Notes: generated by a model from the letters alone, not told the origin. Positions 1 to 6,090 are shown, counted from the stretch's first letter. The stretch: DNA of 7,710 nt from an uncultured Opitutia bacterium (GCA_903929325.1 CAIYUD010000143.1:1-7710); one strand, 5' to 3'. Program-made: numbers and translations.

Positions 1-1
1 C

Positions 2-160
2 GATATCGAAGTGGTCTTCCTTGTGCCCTGGGCACTCGTCTACCGTGAGTTCCTTGCTGCAGGCATCGCCATCACCGCAGCCACGGCAGTTTTTCTTGGC
101 GTGCTCGTGCTCGGTCTCTTCTACGAAGTGCGCCGCGGCGCGCTCGAGTGGGATAAGTAA
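2..160 (+). CDS. nuoA: NADH-quinone oxidoreductase subunit A, C-terminal part (5' end outside window)
   Basis: Reading from base 2, the frame gives 52 residues and stops at TAA 158-160. The segment starts DIEVVFLVPWALVYREF, which matches the conserved loop of NuoA/NdhC (D-x-E-V-V-F-L-x-P-W-A). A hydrophobic stretch of about 20 residues follows (the last transmembrane helix), and then the usual tail RRGALEWDK. NuoA is a small membrane subunit of proton-pumping complex I (NDH-1) and helps join the peripheral and membrane arms. In most genomes nuoB follows nuoA directly. Here the next genes lie on the opposite strand, so nuoA ends its transcription unit. The final codons TGG-GAT-AAG-TAA already resemble the purine-rich repeat that follows, so the last Lys may come from that repeat. 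The family call is secure despite the short length. Confidence 0.9.
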   Translation, partial: DIEVVFLVPWALVYREFLAAGIAITAATAVFLGVLVLGLFYEVRRGALEWDK

Positions 161-202
161 GAGTAAGGCGAGGGATAAGGGATTAGAGATAAGAGATTGG
201 GG
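150..202 (+). repeat. Left heptad repeat array (purine-rich on + strand)
   Basis: A block of 7-nt units reads GGGATAA (172-178), GGGATTA (179-185), GAGATAA (186-192) and GAGATTG (193-199), followed by GGG. An outlying GGGATAA lies at 150-156 inside the last codons of nuoA, with degenerate material between. Positions 172-199 match the reverse complement of 702-729 at 25 of 28 bases, so this array is an inverted partner of the right-hand array. It sits between the nuoA stop and the stop codon of the four-helix-bundle gene (210-212). Confidence 0.8.
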
Positions 203-790
203 CCGAGAGCTAGTCGCCACGTGGTGGTGATTCTTTTCGAGTCTTTATCAAACGGTTGAGCATGCGCTCGGCGATATCGTGCCTACCCTGCAGCTCCAAA
301 GCTGACTTTGCGTCGATAAGTCCGAGCAACCTTGCCTCCTCTAGGTGATGAGAAGCCTCGGAGGCTGACCCCTTCGCAATGACAAGGAATCGATTGCAGT
401 CTGCCAAGCCTCCACGAGCGTGTCCCTCTGCGATGTTAGCGGGTACTGAACTTGTAGCCCTCAATAACTGCTCACGGAGATATTGCCTCTCGCCCCATCG
501 AGTCCGACCAAGCAAATTAGCAGTACGCACAACCGTATCAAGAGCTAGGCTATAGACTCTTAAATTACGCAGGTGCCCAACTTCTACCTTATCGGCCATT
601 AAGCCATGCAACCTGTTATGGTTCGCACGACAACCCGTCTGACACAGGGACTCTTCCTCCGGCATCTCCCCAATCTTCACCAAGCCCTGTACTCTATCCG
701 CCTATCTCTTATCCCTAATCTCTTATCCCAAGTCTCTTATCCCAAGTCTCTTGTCCCAAGTCTCTTGTCCCTAATCTCTTATCCCAAGTC
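161..790. mobile_element. Possible repeat-bounded cassette carrying a four-helix-bundle gene
   Basis: One small gene of the 23S-IVS/S23 family is enclosed by two arrays of the same heptad repeat in opposite orientation. The unit fills exactly the space between two convergent housekeeping genes, nuoA and fumarase. Those genes are not usual neighbours, and both end at the array borders. No transposase, integrase or target-site duplication is visible, so movement would need a host or other enzyme acting in trans. The inverted layout is seen directly. That it is a mobile unit is inference. Confidence 0.35.
210..599 (-). CDS. Four-helix-bundle protein (23S rRNA intervening-sequence/S23 family)
   Basis: The product is 129 aa with the hallmark SSVPANIAEGHARG at residues 50-63. 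It also has the family's N-terminal pattern (HLRNLRVYSLALD, then YLREQLLRATSS) and a C-terminal amphipathic helix ending MLNRLIKTRK, which is the expected pattern for a compact helical bundle of about 120 aa. Relatives are encoded in intervening sequences of 23S rRNA genes in some spirochaetes and as free-standing genes elsewhere. Avd, the accessory protein of diversity-generating retroelements, shares the fold. Most members have no proven function, though nucleic-acid binding is plausible. ATG at 597-599 is chosen because family similarity begins there. The frame stays open upstream to ATG 665 and TTG 683, but that extension does not resemble the family. No Shine-Dalgarno is seen. The gene is enclosed by inverted heptad arrays, and no reverse transcriptase or rRNA lies nearby. 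Confidence 0.85.
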   Translation of the reverse strand: MADKVEVGHLRNLRVYSLALDTVVRTANLLGRTRWGERQYLREQLLRATSSVPANIAEGHARGGLADCNRFLVIAKGSASEASHHLEEARLLGLIDAKSALELQGRHDIAERMLNRLIKTRKESPPRGD

Positions 791-792
791 TC
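691..792 (-). repeat. Right heptad/14-mer tandem repeat array (purine-rich on - strand)
   Basis: Six tandem 14-nt copies begin at 705, 719, 733, 747, 761 and 775, with a 4-nt partial copy at 789-792 and a degenerate copy at 691-704. On the + strand the unit is TCTCTTRTCCCWAR. On the - strand it resolves into alternating heptads GGGAYAA and GAGAYTW. Two versions occur: TTATCCCTAA or TTATCCCAAG, and TTGTCCCAAG. The array ends exactly at the fumarase stop codon, whose TGA (791-793, - strand) overlaps the last partial copy. It is the inverted counterpart of the block at 172-199. Confidence 0.92.
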
Positions 793-2436
793 AGACCGCG
801 CAGATGCCACACCCCGAGCCAGGAATCTGACAGAAGAAGTCGTTGCCCTTGTCGTCGACGAGGATGAACGCAGGGAAATCGACAACGTCGATCTTCCAGA
901 CGGCTTCCATGCCGAGCTCAGCATAGTCTACGACCTCGACCTTACGGATATTCTCTTGAGCAAGAATCGCAGCGGGGCCGCCGATGGATCCAAGGTAGAA
1001 GCCGCCATTAGCCTTACAGGCATCGGTGACTGCCTGACCGCGGTTACCCTTTGCAATCATGATATGGGAACCACCGGCCTTTTGGAAAATATCGACGTAG
1101 CTATCCATCCGGCCAGCCGTCGTCGGGCCAAATGATCCTGAAGGCATGCCAATGGGCGTCTTCCTGGGCCAGCATAATAAACAGGGTGCTGCTTCATGTA
1201 GTCCGGCAGACCCTCACCACGGTCAAGGCGCTCCTTCAGTTTCGCATGGGCTAAATCACGAGCGACAATTAAGGTGCCAGTAAGAGCGAGCCGAGTCGTG
1301 ACCGGATGACGCGAGAGTTCTGCGCGAATCTCTGCCATCGGCCGATTGAGATTAATGGCGACAATGCCGGTGGTGTCTTGTTTGCCGCGGTGCTGGACGG
1401 GAATAAAGCGACCAGGTTCTGTTTCTAGCTGCTCAATCCATACGCCTGTTTCGTCGATGTAAGCTTTCGCATTACGGTCCGCTGAACAAGAAACGGCTAC
1501 GCCAATCGGACAGGATGCGCCGTGACGCGGCAGGCGAATGACGCGAACGTCTAAGGCAAACCATTTGCCACCGAATTGCGCACCGATGCCGAGCGTGTGG
1601 GCTGCCTTCAGTAACTCAGCCTCCAAAGCAAGGTCACGGAAGGCACGTCCGTGTGCATCACCCGTGGTCGGCAAGGCGTCATACGCATGCGCCGAGGCGA
1701 GCTTCACGGCCTTCATGGTGGCTTCAGCAGAAGTACCACCAATGACGAATGCTAAATGGTAAGGCGGACAAGCGGCTGTTCCTAATCCGCGCATCACATT
1801 CGTTAAGAACGCAGGCAGTGACTTGGGATTTAAGACCGCTTTTGTTTCCTGGAAGAGCAGACACTTATTGGCCGACCCGCCGCCTTTGGCCACAAACAGA
1901 AATTCAAAGCGATTACCTTTGCCTGCTGAGATATCAATTTGTGCAGGCAGATTTGTCCCCGTGTTACGCTCCGTGTAAAGATCGACCGGCGCGAGCTGTG
2001 AGTAACGGAGATTGTTTTGTGCGTAAGCTTGGTAGACGCCGAGTGAAAGTGCCTCCGCGTCTTCATCACCCGTCCAAACGTGTTGGCCTTTTTTGCCAAC
2101 AATCTGTGCAGTGCCTGTGTCTTGGCAGAATGGCAGCAGGCCTTTGGCGGCGACTTCGGCATTGCGCAACATGGCAAGGGCAACCGCTCGATCATTGGCG
2201 CTTGCTTCACTGTCGCTCAAAATTGCGGCCACTTGCTCGAGGTGAGCTGTGCGCATAAAAAAGTTGATGTCGTGAAATGCTTGGTTGGCGAGCAACGTGA
2301 GTGCAGCCGGTTCAACCTTCAACATCGGCTTGCCCTCAAAAGACTTTACGGAGACGTGCTCGCGCGTGAGTAAGCGATACTTCGTCGTATCAGGTCCTAA
2401 AGGAAAAGGTTCTTGGTATTGAAAAGGCTGTGTCAC
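791..2436 (-). pseudogene. fumA: Class I (4Fe-4S) fumarate hydratase, full length but frame broken by one missing base
   Basis: This enzyme interconverts fumarate and (S)-malate in the TCA cycle using an oxygen-sensitive [4Fe-4S] cluster. Similarity to E. coli FumA runs end to end, from FQYQEPFPLG at the N-terminus to WKIDVVDFPAFILVDDKGNDFF near the C-terminus. Cluster cysteines are visible at C104 (LPFCQDTGTA), C223 (GTAACPPYH) and C317 (VSCSADRN). The frame read from GTG 2434-2436 is family-like through HPVYYAGP (residue 424, codon 1165-1167) and then turns to unrelated sequence until a stop at 1057. The family sequence resumes in another frame as KTPIGMPSGSFGPTTAGRMD and continues to TGA 791-793. 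The two parts total about 548 aa, the usual FumA length. Either a real inactivating indel or a sequence error would explain this. Conservation on both sides favours an error or a very recent mutation. The GTG start matches the family N-terminus. No Shine-Dalgarno is visible. Confidence 0.9.
1162..1165 (-). other. Frameshift point in the fumarase gene
   Basis: On the - strand the reading is CCA-GG-AAG-ACG where the family has Pro-Ala-Lys-Thr-Pro (for example CCA-GCG-AAG-ACG). The two bases at 1163-1164 should therefore be a three-base codon, so one base is missing. No long homopolymer and no X-XXY-YYZ slippery heptamer is present, which argues against programmed frameshifting. Confidence 0.85.
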
Positions 2437-2445
2437 GACGGAGGT

Positions 2446-2474
2446 AATCTAACGGAAAGCCCTGCACGGAGCAA
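2446..2474 (-). promoter_or_regulatory. Candidate promoter of the fumarase gene
   Basis: On the - strand TTGCTC (2469-2474) and TAGATT (2446-2451) are separated by 17 nt. They match the sigma-70 consensus at 3/6 and 4/6 positions. The GTG start codon begins only 9 nt after the -10 box, so transcription would start about 2-4 nt before it, giving an almost leaderless mRNA. Found by eye only. Confidence 0.3.
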
Positions 2475-2501
2475 GGCGGAGCGACGAAAACCCTGGGGCA
2501 C

Positions 2502-2527
2502 AAAAAAACCCCGCGTTTCCGCGGGGT
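2502..2527 (-). terminator. Rho-independent terminator of the HU gene
   Basis: On the - strand CCCCGCG pairs perfectly with CGCGGGG (2509-2515 with 2520-2526) around a GAAA tetraloop, and a flanking A-T pair (2508/2527) extends the stem to 8 bp. Seven T residues (2502-2508) follow the stem. It begins 26 nt past the HU stop codon and separates HU from the fumarase gene transcribed in the same direction. Confidence 0.93.
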
Positions 2528-2552
2528 CGTTTTAGGACAGGTAATCCGAAGA

Positions 2553-2834
2553 TTACTTGTTCACTGCCTTCTTAAGGGCAGCGCCAGCCTTGAACTTCAC
2601 ACCCTTGGAAGCCTTGATCTTAATCTTGGCGCCAGTTGCAGGGTTGATGCCGTCGCGAGCAGCGCGCTTGGAAACAGTGAAGTTACCGAAGCCAATGATT
2701 TGGACGCCGCCGTTTTTGATGATGCCTTTTTCGAGGGCAGCAACAACTGCGTCAACAGCGCGTTCAGCGCCGGCTTTGGTGGTTTCTTCGCCGAGGGTCT
2801 TTTGGACTTCGGCAATCAGATCAGCTTTATTCAT
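2553..2834 (-). CDS. hup: DNA-binding protein HU
   Basis: The product is 93 aa, the usual HU length (about 90). It opens MNKADLIAEVQKTLG, the family's helical dimerization start, followed by IIGFGNFTVSKRAARDG at residues 46-62. The DNA-binding beta-arm carries GINPATGAKIKI (62-73), whose proline (P65) is the residue that intercalates at DNA kinks in this family. The end, FKAGAALKKAVN, is also typical. HU is a small basic dimer that bends and compacts DNA and assists replication and recombination. Single genes like this are usually homodimeric HU. IHF is less likely given the sequence. The gene has its own strong terminator and a 157-nt upstream gap, so it is probably monocistronic. No Shine-Dalgarno is seen before the ATG. 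Confidence 0.95.
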   Translation of the reverse strand: MNKADLIAEVQKTLGEETTKAGAERAVDAVVAALEKGIIKNGGVQIIGFGNFTVSKRAARDGINPATGAKIKIKASKGVKFKAGAALKKAVNK

Positions 2835-2889
2835 GTGTATTGTATGGGTTGGGGGGTGATGTTTGGGATACCAGCGTTAGCCAGTAAAA

Positions 2890-2920
2890 AAGATAAACCG
2901 TCTCCAAACCCGCTGGTCAA
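2890..2920 (-). promoter_or_regulatory. Candidate promoter of the HU gene
   Basis: On the - strand a good -35-like TTGACC (2915-2920) is followed by TTTATC (2892-2897) at 17 nt, or TATCTT (2890-2895) at 19 nt. The -10 match is mediocre. An A/T-rich block (2943-2956, A6-GA-T6) lies further upstream and could act as an upstream activating element. The leader would be about 50 nt long. Confidence 0.35.
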
Positions 2921-2991
2921 CAGGGAAAGAGAGACTTTGTGTAAAAAAGATTTTTTAGGAGAGAGCCAACAAGCGCCCGTCGTGCACCTTC

Positions 2992-3444
2992 TTAAACGAA
3001 TAATCGAACAACATGGAGAATGCCGTTGGTCAACAATGCGGCGGCAACATCGTCGGCAACAATCCCGATGCCGGATGGTAACTTTTCGAGGCGGCGGATG
3101 CCAAACGGCTTGGTGATATCTAGGAGGCGAAAGAGTAGGAAATAGGCCAGAATCCAAGGCCAGCTGACGTGTTGCAAACCCGCTAATGCCAAGGGCATAC
3201 ACGCGAATTCGTCTAAGATAACTTCGGAGGGGTCTTTGCGACCCATGAGCTCGGCTGCGGCCCCACAGAAGCAGACAGCGGCAAGGACAACCAAAAGGTC
3301 AAAGGATACTTCGTGGTAACTGGCACGACCTGCGGTCAAAGGATGCACGACATAAACCCACCAAAGGACGCCAAGGGCGGACCCCCAAGTCCCTGGGGCG
3401 GGCAACCGTCCAAAAGGACCCAGGGTGGCGATGGCTTTAATCAC
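2992..3444 (-). CDS. pgpA: Phosphatidylglycerophosphatase A
   Basis: PgpA removes the phosphate from phosphatidylglycerophosphate to give phosphatidylglycerol at the inner membrane. The 150-aa product has the family motifs in order: ATLGPFGRLPAPGTWGS (residues 6-22), DPSEVILDEF (71-80) with its acidic metal-binding residues, and RLLDITKPFGIRRLEK followed by GIGIVADD (about 106-132). Hydrophobic segments at about 23-34, 48-64 and 96-108 are likely membrane helices. GTG at 3442-3444 is chosen because it overlaps the pgsA stop by 4 nt (GTGA), which suggests translational coupling, and because the motif region starts just after it. A longer frame opens at 3579, but its extra 45 residues lie inside pgsA and do not resemble PgpA. 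The gene directly follows pgsA, which makes its substrate. Confidence 0.92.
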   Translation of the reverse strand: MIKAIATLGPFGRLPAPGTWGSALGVLWWVYVVHPLTAGRASYHEVSFDLLVVLAAVCFCGAAAELMGRKDPSEVILDEFACMPLALAGLQHVSWPWILAYFLLFRLLDITKPFGIRRLEKLPSGIGIVADDVAAALLTNGILHVVRLFV

Positions 3445-4085
3445 GAGACGCCGGGAAGATGGCGGCGGTGCCGAAAGAGGTAGACGGCGCCCGACCAGAC
3501 AGTGATCGCTACTGAGGCCCAGAAGAGCGCCATAATAATAATCTCCCAATGACCATGCCACTCTGCGGATAAATTCCAATGTGTCTCGTAGGCGCGCAAT
3601 CCAATCAAATGTCCGATAGCCAGAATCTGTAGGAAGGTTTTGAGTTTTCCCCAGCCTTCAGCCTCGAGCACTTGTCCTTTGGCAGCGGCAACTAAACGTA
3701 AACCAGTAATCAGAAATTCCCGACAAAGAATTAAAAAGATTCCTGCAGCGACGAACATTCGGCTTTCGATAGACGCCGCTTTGACGGAATGATCCAAAGC
3801 GGATATTGTGGAAACTGGCACACAGTCGAGTGCCAGCAGGGCGACCAACAACCCAAGGATGAAAATTTTATCCACCAGCGCGTCCAGTAAGCGGCCAAAG
3901 TCAGAAACTGCCCCAACTTTGCGCGCCACCCAGCCGTCGAGCATATCTGTAACCGCTGCTGCAATGAAAAGGGCTAAGGCTGCAGAAGCCCAAGGCCCCG
4001 CCCAATAGGTCCATAAAGCAATCAAACCAACTGCAGGGATTCGGGCAATGGTCAGAATGTTCGGAAGATGACGCAAAAGACTCAT
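3441..4085 (-). CDS. pgsA: CDP-diacylglycerol--glycerol-3-phosphate 3-phosphatidyltransferase
   Basis: This integral membrane enzyme transfers the phosphatidyl group from CDP-diacylglycerol to glycerol-3-phosphate, making phosphatidylglycerophosphate, the committed step to phosphatidylglycerol. The complete CDP-alcohol phosphatidyltransferase signature D-x2-D-G-x2-A-R-x8-G-x3-D-x3-D is present with D47, D50, G51, A54, R55, G64, D68 and D72. The N-terminus MSLLRHLPNILTIARIP is typical, and several hydrophobic helices follow. The product is 214 aa. A segment with charged residues at about 98-112, between helices, is somewhat longer than in short homologues. ATG 4083-4085 is preferred over a TTG five codons upstream because the family starts near NLPNLLT. 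No Shine-Dalgarno is visible. The next enzyme of the pathway, pgpA, overlaps its stop codon. Confidence 0.94.
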   Translation of the reverse strand: MSLLRHLPNILTIARIPAVGLIALWTYWAGPWASAALALFIAAAVTDMLDGWVARKVGAVSDFGRLLDALVDKIFILGLLVALLALDCVPVSTISALDHSVKAASIESRMFVAAGIFLILCREFLITGLRLVAAAKGQVLEAEGWGKLKTFLQILAIGHLIGLRAYETHWNLSAEWHGHWEIIIMALFWASVAITVWSGAVYLFRHRRHLPGVS

Positions 4086-4117
4086 GCGGGCTTGCGGCAA
4101 GGATGCCTTGGAGTGAG

Positions 4118-4123
4118 TATAAC
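4118..4123 (+). promoter_or_regulatory. Candidate -10 element for coaD
   Basis: TATAAC matches the -10 consensus at 5 of 6 positions and lies 15 nt before the coaD ATG, inside the short divergent gap between pgsA and coaD. No convincing -35 is found: TTGCGG at 4092-4097 is 20 nt away. The leader would be very short. Confidence 0.3.
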
Positions 4124-4138
4124 GGGCAACGCTAAACG

Positions 4139-4642
4139 ATGTCCGTCAACCGCCGTATCGCCGTCTACCCCGGAACCTTCGATCCCATCACCCTGGGACA
4201 CATCGATGTACTTCGCCGCGCTGGACATATCTTCGACCACGTCATGGTCGCCGTTGCACCCAGCGACTCAAAGTCTCCTTGGTTTTCACTCGATGAGCGA
4301 CTGGCAATGGCTCGCGAGGCGTGCAGCGATTTACCTAACGTTTCCGTGGAAACACTCAGCGGGCTCACCGCAGAGTTCGCCCGTTCGCGGGGCGCAGCTG
4401 TCATTATCCGAGGCCTACGTAAGTTCAGTGACTTTGAGTTCGAGTTCGACTTGGCGCATGCCAACCGACTGCTAGCCCCAGAAATCGAGACTGTCGTGCT
4501 CATGCCAAGCAAAGAACAGTTTGTGACTTCTTCCTCTTTCGTGAAGGACATCGCCCGACACCGCATAGCCGCAGCCGCCGATTTCGTCCCCCCTTGCGTG
4601 ATGCCCCACCTCAAGGCAAAGATGGCCACGCTTTCCAAGTAG
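4139..4642 (+). CDS. coaD: Phosphopantetheine adenylyltransferase
   Basis: CoaD joins ATP and 4'-phosphopantetheine to form dephospho-CoA and pyrophosphate, the penultimate step of coenzyme A synthesis in the cytoplasm. The 167-aa product has the usual length and all hallmarks: RIAVYPGTFDPITLGH with the nucleotidyltransferase TxGH motif (T18-H21), VIIRGLRKFSDFEFE (89-103) containing the conserved RGLR, HANRLL, and the nucleotide-binding TSSSFVKDIA (130-139). The start at ATG 4139 gives the standard N-terminus. It is divergent from pgsA and about 130 nt upstream of tig, and may share a transcript with tig. No Shine-Dalgarno is seen. Confidence 0.96.
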   Translation: MSVNRRIAVYPGTFDPITLGHIDVLRRAGHIFDHVMVAVAPSDSKSPWFSLDERLAMAREACSDLPNVSVETLSGLTAEFARSRGAAVIIRGLRKFSDFEFEFDLAHANRLLAPEIETVVLMPSKEQFVTSSSFVKDIARHRIAAAADFVPPCVMPHLKAKMATLSK

Positions 4643-4773
4643 GCCTGTTATCTATACCTTCGGGCCCTTCTCGGTCTTACCTACTTTAGTAGTTTGACCC
4701 GAACCCCGGGGTCGCTTTCTTCCGACCTTCCCCCTGAGCCAACTTGGCAAAGGAGCCTACCGTACCCAAAGCC

Positions 4774-6090
4774 GTGAATATCAAAATCAAAGAGTCCACC
4801 CCCACCCGCCGCACCATCACGGTGACGGTACCTGCCGCCGACGTCGCTGCTAGCGAAACGGCTGTTTTAAAACAGTTCGCCAAAGAAGCTCGGCTTCCTG
4901 GCTTCCGGCCCGGCAAAGCCCCCGAGGCAATGGTTCGCTCCCGTTATGCTGCGGATATTACGAAAGAAACTCGCCAACGCATTCTTAGCGAAGGCTACGA
5001 CAAGGTGCGCGCAGATGAACGCGTGAAAGTTTACTCCTTAGTTTCGGCCAACCAAGACGACGCCGCCAAAGGCAAAGATGCGGTGCTCCATTTTGAAGTC
5101 GATGTCCTCCCTGAGTTCACCACCCCAAAATGGCGCACCATTAAGGTAGAGACCAAAATAGATCCTGTCACGGATGCTGATGTTCAAACGCAAATCGATC
5201 AAATCCGCGCACAGCGCGCGACTTTCGAAAAAACTGAATCATCCGCAGCGAAAGCCGATTATGTTCGTCTAAGCTATAGTGGCACCATCAACGGAAAGCC
5301 ATTAACCGAAACCGCCCCTGAGGCAGGCCTCCTTGGCCAAGCAGAATCGACTTGGGAAGAAGCGGGTGCCGAAAGTGACCTCGCCCTCATCCCCAGTATC
5401 GCCAAGGCCTTAGTTGGTCTGAAAGCAGGCGATGCTCGCACTGTCGAACACACCTTCCCTACCGACCACACCCAAGAAGCACTTCGCGGAAAACAAGCGA
5501 GCTACGCTGTGACTGTCACCGAAGTCCGCACCCGCAAACTGCCGGAACTCGATGACGCATTCATTCAATCCGTTGGCGCAAAAGATAAAGCCGACCTGAT
5601 CGAGCAAGTTCGCAAAGGCCTCGAAGGCCAACGCCGCCAACAGGCCGAGGGCAAACGTCGCGAAGAAGCTCTCGACTTACTTCTAAAGGGAGTCGAGTTC
5701 CCTCTTCCCGAGTCTGCAGTCGAACGTGAAACGTATGACCTCTTTATGGAATACGCGAACTTGCGTGTACGCGGTGGCGCGACACCCGAGTCGCTCGAAA
5801 AAGACCGTGACCAAATTATGGCTGACTCCCGCAAGGCTGCAGCGACACGCGTCCGCACCCAAATCGTCCTCGCGCAAATTGCCCGTGAAGAAAAGTTGAC
5901 GGTCACCCAAGAAGAACTTGGCCAGGCAGTCGTACGTGCTGCTTACAGCACCCGCACAGCCCCTGAGAAAATTGCGAAAGACCGCGACCAACTGATCCTG
6001 ATCCAACGCGACACCTTGCTCAACAAGGCCTTAGACCTCATTCTTGCAGGCGGAACTCTTCCAGCTCAGCCCGCAGAGAAGCAAGGCTGA
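4774..6090 (+). CDS. tig: Trigger factor (ribosome-associated chaperone), PPIase site degenerate
   Basis: Trigger factor docks at the ribosome exit tunnel and shields nascent chains. The 438-aa product has three regions: an N-terminal ribosome-binding domain with signature GFRPGKAP (43-50), an FKBP-like domain (about 160-248, DYVRLSYSGTINGKP to VTVTEVRTRKLPELDD), and a long helical C-terminal domain forming the chaperone cradle. GTG 4774-4776 is chosen because VNIKIKESTPTRRTITVTVP aligns with the family N-terminus. A TTG at 4744 would add ten residues with no family counterpart. In the FKBP domain the usual IPGFE is IPSIA (206-210), so Ile209 replaces the Phe needed for prolyl isomerase activity in E. 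coli TF (F198). Chaperone function is probably kept while isomerase activity is likely lost. It is followed after 32 nt by clpP, the usual order. Confidence 0.95.
   Translation: MNIKIKESTPTRRTITVTVPAADVAASETAVLKQFAKEARLPGFRPGKAPEAMVRSRYAADITKETRQRILSEGYDKVRADERVKVYSLVSANQDDAAKGKDAVLHFEVDVLPEFTTPKWRTIKVETKIDPVTDADVQTQIDQIRAQRATFEKTESSAAKADYVRLSYSGTINGKPLTETAPEAGLLGQAESTWEEAGAESDLALIPSIAKALVGLKAGDARTVEHTFPTDHTQEALRGKQASYAVTVTEVRTRKLPELDDAFIQSVGAKDKADLIEQVRKGLEGQRRQQAEGKRREEALDLLLKGVEFPLPESAVERETYDLFMEYANLRVRGGATPESLEKDRDQIMADSRKAAATRVRTQIVLAQIAREEKLTVTQEELGQAVVRAAYSTRTAPEKIAKDRDQLILIQRDTLLNKALDLILAGGTLPAQPAEKQG

Noticed and set aside
600..660. Integron attC-like site upstream of the four-helix-bundle gene
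   Set aside because: Neither the GTTRRRY nor the RYYYAAC core could be found, and the only stem (GGTT/AACC) has 4 bp.
160..800. CRISPR array or diversity-generating retroelement
   Set aside because: The repeats are contiguous 7/14-mers without spacers. There is no reverse transcriptase and no template/variable repeat pair, although the protein fold is related to Avd.
1057..1147. Two separate fumarase subunit genes
   Set aside because: The break lies within a conserved part of the C-terminal domain, and the frames overlap out of phase, as expected for an indel.
2441..2448. GGAGG-like stretch on the + strand as a ribosome binding site
   Set aside because: No start codon with an open frame follows on that strand, and the fumarase is on the other strand.
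2943..2956. A6-GA-T6 palindrome after pgpA as a terminator
   Set aside because: There is no GC stem. It is more likely an AT-rich upstream element of the HU promoter, or of no function.
2992..3579. Longer pgpA starting inside pgsA
   Set aside because: The extra 45 residues are unlike PgpA and lie wholly within pgsA coding sequence.
4696..4720. GACCC/GGGTC hairpin and CCCCGGGG palindrome after coaD as a terminator
   Set aside because: The stem has only 5 bp with an 8-nt loop, and it is followed by CTTTCTT and not a T-run, so termination is doubtful.
4694..4722. Possible tig promoter starting with TTGACC
   Set aside because: The -35-like box is good, but the hexamer 17 nt downstream is TTTCTT, too far from a -10 consensus.
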